From NCBI RefSeq assembly GCF_048541825.1, contig NZ_CP183332.1:2170001-2234000 (forward strand): a DNA stretch of 64,000 nt, read 5' to 3'. The notes beneath the pieces were generated by a model that was given only the letters and a program-made list of their open reading frames with translations, did no database searches and was not told the DNA's origin. The position numbers were made by a program, and so were the translations under genes. Source of the stretch: Caulobacter sp048541825 (GTDB taxonomy: Bacteria > Pseudomonadota > Alphaproteobacteria > Caulobacterales > Caulobacteraceae). The first letter of the stretch is position 1, and each line of letters opens with the position of its first letter. Below are positions 52,564 through 61,652 of the stretch, piece by piece.

Positions 52564-54894
52564 CTAGAACTCTTCCCAATCGCCCGGCCGCGTTGACGGC
52601 TCGACCTTCAGGGCGTTGGCCCCCTGCACATAGCGCTGGCGGAAGCTTTCGCGGGACGGGGCGGCGGTGGGGCGCGGAGCCGCAACCGGGGACCGCAGCT
52701 CACGAACCTCGGCGCCCACCTGGAACCGGCCGACCAGGCGTTCCAGTTCGGCCGCTTCGCTGGCCAGGGCGTGGCTGGCGGCGGTGGATTGTTCGACCAT
52801 GGCGGCGTTCTGCTGAGTGACCTGGTCCATCTGATTGACCGCCTGATTGACCTCGGCCAGGCCCACGGCCTGCTCCTTGGACGAGGCGGCAATCTCGCCG
52901 ACCAGATCGTTGATCTCGGCCACCTGGACCAGGATCTGGTCCAGGGTCTCGCCCGTCTCGCCGACCAGACGCACGCCGCGCCCGACCTGTTCGGTCGAGG
53001 TGCGGATCAGGGTCTTGATCTGCTTGGCGGCGTCGGCCGAGCGCTGGGCCAGGGCCCGGACTTCCTGGGCGACAACGGCGAAGCCGCGACCGGCCTCGCC
53101 GGCCCGGGCGGCCTCGACCCCGGCGTTTAGCGCCAGAAGATTGGTCTGGAAGGCGATCTCGTCGATCACACCGATGATATTGGTGATCTCGTTCGAGGAC
53201 TTTTCGATGCCGCCCATCGCCTCGACGGCTTCCTTGACCACCGCGCCGCTGCGCTCGGCATTGATCTTGGCGCTCTGGGTCACTTGGCGGGCGCGGTCGG
53301 CGCCTTCGGAGCTGCGCTTGACGGTCGAGGTGATCTGGTCGAGTGCGGCGGCCGTCTGTTCCAGACCGGCCGCGCCGCGTTCGGTGCGCTGCGCCAGGTC
53401 GTCCGAGGCCTTGCTGATCTCGGCGCAGCCGGCGCGGATGCTGCGGGCGGCGTTCAGGATACCGGCCATGGTCGCCTGAAGGCTTTCAACGGCGGCGTTG
53501 AAGTCGCGCGGCATCTTGCGGGCGTCAGCGGTGAAACTGTCCTCGCGCATCCGCCAGATCAGGTCACCGTCCGCCAGCTTTTCCATGCCTTCGCCCAGGG
53601 CCGAAACAGCCGTGGCCTGAGCTTCGGCGCGGGCCTGCGCTTCGATCCCATGGCGCTGGCGCTCGGCCTCGGCGACCGCGCGCTCGGCCTCCTGTTCGGT
53701 ACGGCGGCGCTGGCCGTCTGCGAGGTCGTGGCGGAAACCGTCGAGGGCCCGGGCGATGGCGCCGATCTCGTCGCCGCCTGCAATGCCCGAGACCGGCCGG
53801 TCGTAGTGGCCGGCGCTGAGACTGTCGACCGAACGCGTCAGCCCCGCCAGGGGCCCACGCACCAGGGTCACACTGGCGAAGAACAGGGCCGCCAGCACGG
53901 CCAGAGTGATCAGCGCGCCGCCGATGAACAGGATGCGGGCCAGCTTGGTGGCCGGGCCGGTGATGGCGGCCACCGGCACGTCCATGATCAGGGCCCAGGT
54001 TGTATTGAGGGCCGGCATGGCGATCGGATGGACGACGCGGATCATCGCGACATCGCCGGCCTTGATTCCCTTGATCTCGACCGCTTTCCCGCCGCCCAGC
54101 ACGGCGCGCACGGCGTCCGCGCCGGCGTCGCCATAGGCCTTCATGCGAAGGTCAGCGTCGGGGTGGGCCACCCACTGTCCGCCGGAGGAGACCAGCATGA
54201 CGCGCCCACCCTCGAGCGGGTGCAGGGCGCCCAGCGCCTTGGAAAGATTGTCCAGCGACATGTCCAGACCGGCGACGCCGATCAGCTTGCCGCCTGACAT
54301 CACCGGCAGGGCGACGGACGACATGGCGACCTGTCCGCCGGCGATGGTCTCGAAATACGGCTCAGTGAGCGTCGGCTTCCCGGACTGCGCCACGCCGGTA
54401 TAGTAGTCCTCGGCGAAATCAGAGCCGTCTGCCTCGAGTTCCAGACCCGGCGTGCCGTTCTGGTTGACCCAATAGACCGAGAAGCGGCCGTCCTTGTTGG
54501 AGGCCAGGGCCGCATTGTCGATGAGCGCGGCGTCGTTGCCGTCCAGCGCATTGGGCTCGGCCATGAACCAGGCGCCCATGACGCTTTCGGTCGCCAGGGC
54601 GTTGGGCTTGACCAGGGCCATGAACTTGTCGCGCTCAGTCAGGCCGGCTTCATGGGCCGAGGCGATCGAACCGCGCATGGCGTTGGTGGCCGCTGCGGCC
54701 GAACTGATGTCGCTGCGGACCTGCTCGATGGCCTCGTCAGCCACCGCGCCGGCATACTGATTTGTCAGGCCCGAAACGATGGAGCTGGTGTGCGACGAGA
54801 CCGCCCAGGCGGCGGCGATCAGGAGCAGGCCAATGGCCAGGCCCGCGACCAGGATCAGCTTCCAGGCGATCGTTAAGCGGCGGAACGAGGGCAT
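52564..54894 (-). CDS. methyl-accepting chemotaxis protein with periplasmic Cache domain
   Basis: A 776-residue chemoreceptor. Membrane helices are at about 10-32 and 310-345; the periplasmic part is a double-Cache domain (DYYTGVAQSGKPTLTEPYFE, GVAGLDMSLDNL). HAMP follows (RSVDSLSAGHYDRPVSG), then the signalling domain with the hairpin tip EIAFQTNLLALNAGVEAARA. It ends in DWEEF, a variant of the CheR/CheB-binding pentapeptide (NWETF), so it is probably a high-abundance receptor. The ligand is unknown. It is transcribed alone. Confidence 0.95.
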   Translation of the reverse strand: MPSFRRLTIAWKLILVAGLAIGLLLIAAAWAVSSHTSSIVSGLTNQYAGAVADEAIEQVRSDISSAAAATNAMRGSIASAHEAGLTERDKFMALVKPNALATESVMGAWFMAEPNALDGNDAALIDNAALASNKDGRFSVYWVNQNGTPGLELEADGSDFAEDYYTGVAQSGKPTLTEPYFETIAGGQVAMSSVALPVMSGGKLIGVAGLDMSLDNLSKALGALHPLEGGRVMLVSSGGQWVAHPDADLRMKAYGDAGADAVRAVLGGGKAVEIKGIKAGDVAMIRVVHPIAMPALNTTWALIMDVPVAAITGPATKLARILFIGGALITLAVLAALFFASVTLVRGPLAGLTRSVDSLSAGHYDRPVSGIAGGDEIGAIARALDGFRHDLADGQRRRTEQEAERAVAEAERQRHGIEAQARAEAQATAVSALGEGMEKLADGDLIWRMREDSFTADARKMPRDFNAAVESLQATMAGILNAARSIRAGCAEISKASDDLAQRTERGAAGLEQTAAALDQITSTVKRSSEGADRARQVTQSAKINAERSGAVVKEAVEAMGGIEKSSNEITNIIGVIDEIAFQTNLLALNAGVEAARAGEAGRGFAVVAQEVRALAQRSADAAKQIKTLIRTSTEQVGRGVRLVGETGETLDQILVQVAEINDLVGEIAASSKEQAVGLAEVNQAVNQMDQVTQQNAAMVEQSTAASHALASEAAELERLVGRFQVGAEVRELRSPVAAPRPTAAPSRESFRQRYVQGANALKVEPSTRPGDWEEF

Positions 54895-55122
54895 GGACGG
54901 GAGTCTCCGAGGAATCGCCTAGGCTCCGCGACCATCGGCCCCGAATCGTAAATCCGGCATTAACCCAGAGCGGGTGCGACGTTTTGGACGCCCCCAGAAC
55001 GGGGAGGCGCTCCACCTCTGAGGGAGCGGTCGCAACGCGGCTGCAGGGGCTGGCTCGGCCTTGGCAGAGCTAGCCCCCTCTGGCCCTGCGGACCATGATT
55101 CGAAAGGGAGGATCTGGAACGG

Positions 55123-57474
55123 CTAGCGCGCGTATCGCGCCTTGACCGGCTGGTAGCTGTCCCAGACCACGCCATCGGCCACAGAGCGCAGCAGCTTGAT
55201 GTACTCGGCGTGCGACCAGGCCAAGGGCGTGGCCGAGTCGGTGCCCTCGCCCCTCACATAAGGATGGGCGGTGTCGGCGCCGACCCCGTCCCAGACCTGT
55301 TCGGGGATCAGCAGGCCGTCATTGGCGAACAGCTCAATGGCCCTGACATAGGTCTGGCGCACGGGCTCCAGCGCCCCCGACGCGGGCTTGCCGCGCAGGG
55401 TGAGGCGGGCGATCTCGTAGTGGCCGCGCTCGCCGGTGAAGATCGGCCAGACCCGGCCGCGCTGGCCCGGACGCATCTGGTCGCCCGCCCCGTAATTGGC
55501 CCCGGTCTTGGTGTCCTCGCCATAGCCGTCGACGCCATAGCGCCGCCAGCCCGGGAAGGTCCCGTCCACGCCCGGGAAGGTGAAGCTGTAGCGGACGCGA
55601 TAGAGATCCTCCATCGACTCGTCGTCCAGCTCCGGCAGGCTGGCGAGAATGGCCGGATCGTCGGCCGGGCGCACGCCGTAGCGGACGAACTCCAGGAAGC
55701 CGGCGTCCAGCATCCTGTCCTCGGGCACGGCCTGCTGGCCGTTGCGCTCTTCAACGGGGCTCCTGTTGTCGGGGTCCTGATCGCTGTTGAGGCGCAGGAA
55801 GTATTTGCCGTCGCCCAGCGAGCCCTTGGTCGTGACCATGCGGCTGTCGACCTTGGCCGAATAGTCGTCGGCCGTAGCCCGATAGCGGGCGGCCGAGGCG
55901 GCGTCGCCCGAGGCCTCGGCGATCTCGCCCGCCACCACCAGACCGGCGATCACGGCGGCTGTGGTCGAGGGCGAATAGCCGCCCTGCTCTTCCCAGCGCT
56001 CCTGCTGGGTGAACGGAGGGATGATGGTGGCGCTGTTCCAGCCCAGCCCGACCTTGCCGCCATCGACCAGGAAGTCGGCGGCCGGCTTGATCATGCTGGC
56101 GTAATAGGTCTTCAGCTCGGCCTCGGGCAGCCAGCCCTGCTTCCACAGCTTCCAGCCCAGCATGATCGGCATGGCGGTCTGGTCCAGCTGGACGCCGACC
56201 CATTCGGGCGTGCCGTCGACCTCGGACTTTTGCAGGAACCAGCCGCCGGCGCCGGTATTGCCCTTGGTCTTGGGCCCGACCTGAACCGTCGGCAGGTAGT
56301 GGAAGGCGGCGAGCGGCGTCTGGATGTCGCCCAGGGCCGCCAGCGCCATGGCGCACTGGTAGAAGTCGCGCGGCCAGACGGCCTTGTAGCCGGTCGAGGG
56401 TTTGGAGGCGTCCACCGTGTCGCCCCACGGATTGGACAGCGAGGCGATCAGGGCGCCGGCATAGGTGCGGTCTTCCTGCACCTTCAGCATCAGGGCGCTG
56501 GCCTGGACCAGCTTGCCGCCGTCCATGGCCGCTTCGCGCAGGCGGGGCAGTTCGGCCAGCGAGGTCAGCCAGCCTTCCCAGCCGCTGTTGTAGCCGGCCA
56601 GAACCTTGACGTAGCCGGTCTTCAGCGAACCGTTGGCGGCGGCGGCGCTGGCGGCGGCGGTCGGGCCAAAGCCGATGGCGTAGTCGATGCTGACTTCATT
56701 GTCCGTGGACGGAAGCTGACCCGTCAGCATGATCGCGCCGCGCTCGGGGCCAGTGCTGGCGTAGAGCGTGTCGAGCTTGCCGTCCTTCAGATCGGTCAGG
56801 CCGTCCGAAGCGCCGATGAAGCCCGCGCTGGCGGCAACGAAGGGCTTTGAGCCCTTCAGGGTCAGGAACTTGTCGCCTTCATTGGCCGTCAGGGCCGTCT
56901 TGCCGGCGGCGCCCGCGTCATTGGCGCCGGTATTGGCCATGTGCGGCTCGAGCAGCAGATAGGGCGTCACCGAACCCTTCAGGGCGCGCACCGTCACGCG
57001 CAGGAAAAGGCTCTGGCGGTCCGGGTCGGTAAAGATCCGCTTCTCGATGACAAAGCGGCCCTGCTTGTCGGTGGTGGTGACCTTGTAGGCCGGCGATAGC
57101 GGGCGGCCCTGGGCGTCGACGTGCAGATACTCCGTCTTGGCGACGGTGTCGGTCCCTTCGACAGCGAGGCCGGTCGAGGTCTGGACGGCAAAGCGCAGCT
57201 GCTTGATCTGGGCCTCGTGGATCAGGCCGTACATGGTCTCGGTTAGCACGCCGTCGGCGATCGAGAACCAGACCTTGGACACCGTTCCGGTCCGGCCGCC
57301 GTCCTTGTAGGCGCCGTCGACATAGGCCTCGTACGCGGCGCCCACGCCGGTCTTGGCCGCATAGGCCCAGGTCGAGGGCGCTCCAGGCGCGCCGGGGGCG
57401 GTCTGGGCGGACGCGACGCCCGCCAGCGCGCAGGCGGCGGTCGTGGTCAGGGCCAGGGTTTTGAGCATACGCAT
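55123..57474 (-). CDS. exported glucan 1,4-alpha-glucosidase (GH15 glucoamylase)
   Basis: A 783-residue GH15 enzyme with a Sec signal (MRMLKTLALTTTAACALAG, cleavage near ASA-QT). An N-terminal beta-sandwich (~30-290) precedes the (alpha/alpha)6 barrel with KAVWPRDFYQCAMALAALGD, GGWFLQKSEVDGTPEWVG and the terminal LAWSHAEYIKLLRS. It releases glucose from the ends of starch or maltodextrins in the periplasm. It follows the MFS sugar transporter by 28 bases, so uptake and hydrolysis are linked. Confidence 0.93.
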   Translation of the reverse strand: MRMLKTLALTTTAACALAGVASAQTAPGAPGAPSTWAYAAKTGVGAAYEAYVDGAYKDGGRTGTVSKVWFSIADGVLTETMYGLIHEAQIKQLRFAVQTSTGLAVEGTDTVAKTEYLHVDAQGRPLSPAYKVTTTDKQGRFVIEKRIFTDPDRQSLFLRVTVRALKGSVTPYLLLEPHMANTGANDAGAAGKTALTANEGDKFLTLKGSKPFVAASAGFIGASDGLTDLKDGKLDTLYASTGPERGAIMLTGQLPSTDNEVSIDYAIGFGPTAAASAAAANGSLKTGYVKVLAGYNSGWEGWLTSLAELPRLREAAMDGGKLVQASALMLKVQEDRTYAGALIASLSNPWGDTVDASKPSTGYKAVWPRDFYQCAMALAALGDIQTPLAAFHYLPTVQVGPKTKGNTGAGGWFLQKSEVDGTPEWVGVQLDQTAMPIMLGWKLWKQGWLPEAELKTYYASMIKPAADFLVDGGKVGLGWNSATIIPPFTQQERWEEQGGYSPSTTAAVIAGLVVAGEIAEASGDAASAARYRATADDYSAKVDSRMVTTKGSLGDGKYFLRLNSDQDPDNRSPVEERNGQQAVPEDRMLDAGFLEFVRYGVRPADDPAILASLPELDDESMEDLYRVRYSFTFPGVDGTFPGWRRYGVDGYGEDTKTGANYGAGDQMRPGQRGRVWPIFTGERGHYEIARLTLRGKPASGALEPVRQTYVRAIELFANDGLLIPEQVWDGVGADTAHPYVRGEGTDSATPLAWSHAEYIKLLRSVADGVVWDSYQPVKARYAR

Positions 57475-57502
57475 GGGGACAGCCTCGTGAAGGGAGGGAC
57501 GG

Positions 57503-59032
57503 CTAGGCGCGCGCGGGCGCCTTAACCTCATCAGGATCGGTGACGGCGAAGACGCTGATCGCGGCCAGCAGGAAGGACGCCGCGCCCAGCACCAGGGCGA
57601 AGATCGCCTGGCCGCTGAAGAAGGTCTTCAGCAGCAGGCCCAGCACGGTGGCGGCCAACAGCTGCGGGATGACGATGAAGAAATTGAAGATGCCCATATA
57701 GACACCCATCTTCCGGGCCGGCAGGGCTCCGGCCAGGATCGAATAGGGCGCCGACAGGATCGAGCTCCAGGCAAAGCCGACGCCGATCATCGAGATCCAC
57801 AGCAGGCCAGGCTCCCGGATCAGCGGGATCGACAGCAGGCCCGCCGCGCCCAGGGTCAGGCAGACGGCATGGCTGATCCGGCGATTGGTCAGCCGAACCA
57901 TGGTCGGGATCAGCAGGGCCGCCAGGGCCGCAACGCCATTGTAGACCGCGAACAGCACGCCCACCCAGTCAGCGCCCTCGTTATAGGCCTTCGAGGTCGC
58001 GTCGACGGCGTGAAAGTGCCAGGCCGACACGGCGGGCGTGGTGTAGATCCACATGGCGAACAGGCCAAACCACGAGAAGAACTGCACCACGGCCAGCTGG
58101 CGCATGGTGGCGGGCATCATAAAGGCGTCCTCCAGCACTTCGGAGAAGCCGTTTTCGGTCTGCCCCATCCGCTTGAGGCGCGCGCCGACCACGCCCGCGA
58201 CGCCGAAAGCGGCCAGCAGGCCGGCCAGGACGTAGAGCTCCTTCTCCAGCCGCAGGGACCAGACCAGCGCCGCCAGGGCCAGGCCGCTCAGCAGGCCACC
58301 GAAACCCAGAAGCCCATAGGCATTGATCGACGGATCCGAGCGCTTGAGCTCGGCGGCGGCGTCCTGCATCCGGTCGGCGCGATCAGCCCGCTCGAAGGCG
58401 GCCAGTTGCTCGGGGCTGTATTCCTTGGTGGTGAACACCGTCCACATCACCGCCAGCAGCAGGCCCGCGCCGCCGGCATAGAAGGCGATGCGCACCGCGT
58501 CGGGGATCTGGCCGGCCGGCGCGGTGTTGGCGACGTTGAACCAGTTGGTCAGCATCCACGGCAGGGCCGAGGCCAGCACCGCGCCCAGGCCGATGAAGAA
58601 GCTCTGCATCGCGTAGCCCGTCGAGCGCTGCTCGTCGGGCAGGTTGTCGCCGACGAAGGCCCGGAACGGCTCCATGGTGATGTTGATCGAGGCGTCCATG
58701 ATCCACAGCGCCGAGGCCGCGATCCACAAGGTCGGCGAGTTGGGCATGACGAAGAGCGCGGCCGTCGTCAGAATCGCGCCCCAGAAGAAGTAGGGTCGCC
58801 GGCGCCCCAGCCGGCCCCAGGTCTTGTCGCTGAAATAGCCGATGATGGGCTGGACCAGCAGGCCGGTGGCCGGGGCGGCGATCCACAGGATCGCCAGGTC
58901 GTTCACATCGACGCCCAGGGTCTGGAAGATGCGGCTGGTATTGGCGTTCTGCAGGCCAAAGCCGATCTGGATCCCGAAGAATCCAAAGCACATGTTCCAG
59001 ATCTGGAAGAAACTCAGCTTGGCCTTGGTCAT
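57503..59032 (-). CDS. MFS sugar transporter (MalY/SLC45-like)
   Basis: A 509-residue major-facilitator protein with twelve helices. FSDKTWGRLGRRRPYFFWGA is the family A-motif with an RRRP loop typical of the SLC45/sucrose-maltose group. The start MTKAKLSFFQIWN at 59032 replaces an implausible hydrophilic extension. It likely moves maltose or glucose across the inner membrane. C. crescentus malY is a known transporter of this kind in a mal locus; the match in context is good but orthology is inferred. An operator-like sequence lies 38 bases upstream. Confidence 0.88.
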   Translation of the reverse strand: MTKAKLSFFQIWNMCFGFFGIQIGFGLQNANTSRIFQTLGVDVNDLAILWIAAPATGLLVQPIIGYFSDKTWGRLGRRRPYFFWGAILTTAALFVMPNSPTLWIAASALWIMDASINITMEPFRAFVGDNLPDEQRSTGYAMQSFFIGLGAVLASALPWMLTNWFNVANTAPAGQIPDAVRIAFYAGGAGLLLAVMWTVFTTKEYSPEQLAAFERADRADRMQDAAAELKRSDPSINAYGLLGFGGLLSGLALAALVWSLRLEKELYVLAGLLAAFGVAGVVGARLKRMGQTENGFSEVLEDAFMMPATMRQLAVVQFFSWFGLFAMWIYTTPAVSAWHFHAVDATSKAYNEGADWVGVLFAVYNGVAALAALLIPTMVRLTNRRISHAVCLTLGAAGLLSIPLIREPGLLWISMIGVGFAWSSILSAPYSILAGALPARKMGVYMGIFNFFIVIPQLLAATVLGLLLKTFFSGQAIFALVLGAASFLLAAISVFAVTDPDEVKAPARA

Positions 59033-59069
59033 TCGCTTCCCCGCCCGCCCATCGGTTCGTGCCGATGAT

Positions 59070-59087
59070 GCGCAAGTTTTTTCATAA
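59070..59087 (-). promoter_or_regulatory. candidate LacI-family operator before the MFS gene
   Basis: The minus strand reads TTATGAAAAAACTTGCGC, matching TTATGAAAA-N3-TTGCG, also found in the GH97/LacI intergenic region at 61607-61624. The rest of the 59033-59349 gap contains AT-rich TTTGC/GCAAA words near 59244-59272 but no gene. Confidence 0.5.
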
Positions 59088-59349
59088 CATCTCGCGACTG
59101 GCATTTGCGCACGTCGGATAGCGCCGTGCAATCCGGATTTCCCTTATCGCAAGGGATTTCAGGGGTAATGCCAGGGCTCTTCACGTCCATTACGGCTAGA
59201 CTTGCCTGGATCTCGCGCGCTCAGGCGCCCTGAAGCGCCTCAAGGTTTGCCCGTATTTTGCAAGAATTTGCAAAGTCGCTTCCGGCACGGACCGTATGCG
59301 GAGACGTTGATTCAAGAACGCCCCTCTACGCGCTGCTCTCGAACGGTCG

Positions 59350-59460
59350 TCATCCCGGGACGTGTTCCCGGGACCCATTCGTCAGCCGCATGGGCGGAGC
59401 CTGAAAACGCTCTCACGATGAAGCTGAACCAAGGGCCCCGGGAACACGTCCCGGGGTGAC
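59350..59460. repeat. palindromic repeat, family D copy 2
   Basis: About 111 bases with arms TCATCCCGGGACGTGTTCCC (continuing GGGACCC) and the inverse at 59432-59460. Its interior (AACGCTCTCACGATGAAGCTGA) resembles the first copy at 52237-52344. It lies between the GH97 stop and the MFS promoter region. Confidence 0.85.
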
Positions 59461-59496
59461 GAGGTGTTTAAAAGCCGGCAGCGCCGCGCGCTGCTC

Positions 59497-61539
59497 CTAT
59501 TGCCGCGGCTTGCCCTTGCTGGCCGCCATGAAGCGGATGGCCTGACCGCCGCCGGGGGCCAACCGCAGGGTCAGCACGTCGGTGCTGGCGACCTCGCGCT
59601 CCTCGATGACGATATCCTGCGGGGCGGTCTTCCAGTCGGCCTTGTCGCCGTCGCGATAGATCTGGGCCTTGTAGCGGCGGCCAGGCTCCAGGAAGCCCAG
59701 CGGCGCGGTCAGCACCCGGCCCTCCTCGTCGCTGATCGCCCCCAGATACCAGTCGTCGCTCTTGCGGTCCTTGCGGGCGATGGTGACGAAGTCGCCGATC
59801 TCGCCGTTCAACACCAGGGTTTCGGACCAGTCGGTGGGCACGTCCTCGATGAACTTGAAGGGCTTGGGATTGGCCTCATAGTTCTCCAGCAGATCGGCCG
59901 CCATCTGGATGGGGCTGTAGATCGTGACATACAGCGCCAGCTGCTTGGCCCAGGTGGTGGCCACCCCGTCTGGGGCCTTGGTCTTCATGCCGAAGATGCC
60001 CGGCGTGTAGTCCATGGGTCCGGCCAGCATGCGGGTGAAGATCAGGTTGGTCTCGTGCTCGGGCGGATTGCCGGGCTGGCCCCAGGCGCTGAACTCCATG
60101 CCCCGCGCGCCCTCCCGCGAGATCCAGTTGGGATAGGTGCGGCGCAGGCCGGTGTCCTTGATCGGCTCGTGGGCATTGATCGCAATCTGGCGCTCGGCCG
60201 CCTCGGTGACGACCTTCAGGTGATGCCGGGCCATGTCCTGGCCCTCGTGCCAGGCGAAGTGGACCTTGCCGTCCAGACCCATCACCTTGGCCTGGCCGGC
60301 GTCGGCGACATAGCCGGTCTTCACGGCGGTCACGCCGAGCTTTTTGTAGAGGTCGAACCCGGCCTCCATTTGGCTCTCATAGTGCGCCGCATTGGCCGAG
60401 GTCTCGTGGTGGCCGATCAGCACGACGCCCTTTTCGCGGGCATGATCAGTGACGCGCTTGATGTCGAAATCGGGATAGGCCTCCGTAAAGCTGAAGTCCT
60501 GGCCATTGCCGAACCAGTCGCCGTCCCAGCCGACATTCCAGCCCTCAACCAGCACGCCGCCCAGGCCGTGTTTGGCCGCAAAATCGATGTGCTTGATGGC
60601 GTTTTCCGTGGTCGCGCCGTGCTTGGGACCGGACGCCCAGGTCTTCTTGTCCAGGTGCATTTCCCACCAGACGCCGACATATTTCATCGGCTTGATCCAC
60701 GAGACGTCGCCCAGCTTGTTGGGTTCATTGAGGTTCAGGATCAGGTTGGAGGTCACCAGGCCGCCGGCGGTGTCGGCGATCTGCAGCGTCCGCCAGGGCG
60801 TCGGGAACGGCGCGGCGCGCTCCACCTTGGCGCCGCCGATGCCCGGCGTCAGGTTGGCCTTGAAGCGCCGCCCCTCGACCCGCGTCAGGTTCATGCCCGA
60901 ATAGTCGACCAGAGCCGCCTCGTGAAAGGCGATATGCAGGCCATCGTCGGTGCGCACCGTCATCGGGGTCTGGGCGTCGCCGACCTCTTCGGCCCGCGTG
61001 CGGTTATAGAGATATTCCTCGCGGTTCCATTCGAAGGCGGGGATCCACCAGACCGTCGCCGGTTCGGCCAGGCTGAACTCGGTCAGTTCCTCGCCGATCT
61101 TCACGGTCTTCAGGTTGGTCTGGTCGGGGAACTCGTAACGGAAGCCAATACCGTCGTCATAGACGCGGAACACGACGTCGAAGCGGCGCTGCAGGCCGTT
61201 CTTCTCGGCCAGGGTAACGCGCAGCTCGTTATAGTGATTGCGCACGAACCGGCGCTCGCCCCAGGGCTGCTCCCAGGTCTCGTCAAAGCTTTTGCTCGCC
61301 TCGCCGGCCAGCGCCAGATTGCGCTCCAGCTTGGGCGCGTCGACCAGGATGAAGCCCAGGCGCGACGGGGCGATCACCGGCTTGCCCAGACGCGACACCG
61401 CATAGCTGGGCCGACCGTCGCCGTCGGTGGTCACCTCGACCGACAGCACATTGTCGGGCGACGCGATCCGGGCCGAGGTCGCCGCCACGGATGGCGCGGC
61501 GACCAGCAGGAAGGCCGCCAGGGCTAGGCGAAACAGCAT
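59497..61539 (-). CDS. exported alpha-glucosidase, GH97 (SusB-like)
   Basis: A 680-residue protein with a Sec signal (MLFRLALAAFLLVAAPSVAA). The N-terminal beta-super-sandwich (~25-270) precedes a TIM barrel with KYVGVWWEMHLDKK, GLGGVLVEGWNVGWDGDWFG, IGHHETSANAAHYES and GVTAVKTGYVADA, then a C-terminal beta domain. In GH97 the catalytic acids lie in the barrel; the EGWNVGWDGDW segment is characteristic of the inverting SusB type. It hydrolyses alpha-glucosides in the periplasm. Divergent from the LacI-type regulator. Confidence 0.93.
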   Translation of the reverse strand: MLFRLALAAFLLVAAPSVAATSARIASPDNVLSVEVTTDGDGRPSYAVSRLGKPVIAPSRLGFILVDAPKLERNLALAGEASKSFDETWEQPWGERRFVRNHYNELRVTLAEKNGLQRRFDVVFRVYDDGIGFRYEFPDQTNLKTVKIGEELTEFSLAEPATVWWIPAFEWNREEYLYNRTRAEEVGDAQTPMTVRTDDGLHIAFHEAALVDYSGMNLTRVEGRRFKANLTPGIGGAKVERAAPFPTPWRTLQIADTAGGLVTSNLILNLNEPNKLGDVSWIKPMKYVGVWWEMHLDKKTWASGPKHGATTENAIKHIDFAAKHGLGGVLVEGWNVGWDGDWFGNGQDFSFTEAYPDFDIKRVTDHAREKGVVLIGHHETSANAAHYESQMEAGFDLYKKLGVTAVKTGYVADAGQAKVMGLDGKVHFAWHEGQDMARHHLKVVTEAAERQIAINAHEPIKDTGLRRTYPNWISREGARGMEFSAWGQPGNPPEHETNLIFTRMLAGPMDYTPGIFGMKTKAPDGVATTWAKQLALYVTIYSPIQMAADLLENYEANPKPFKFIEDVPTDWSETLVLNGEIGDFVTIARKDRKSDDWYLGAISDEEGRVLTAPLGFLEPGRRYKAQIYRDGDKADWKTAPQDIVIEEREVASTDVLTLRLAPGGGQAIRFMAASKGKPRQ

Positions 61540-61606
61540 GCGGAAACTCCACGAAGGTCGGCAGCGCCCGGACTTGCCAAGCTTCCCTGCCGACGCCTAA
61601 ACAGGC

Positions 61607-61624
61607 TTATGAAAACTTTTGCGG
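61607..61624 (+). promoter_or_regulatory. candidate MalI operator in the GH97/malI spacer
   Basis: TTATGAAAACTTTTGCGG matches the motif TTATGAAAA-N3-TTGCG of 59070-59087. The overlapping TTTGCGGCAAA (61618-61628) is a near-perfect palindrome, as expected for a dimeric LacI-family site. It lies between divergent starts, so it could control both directions. Confidence 0.55.
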
Positions 61625-61652
61625 CAAATTTTGCAGTCGAGGCCCGGATCGT

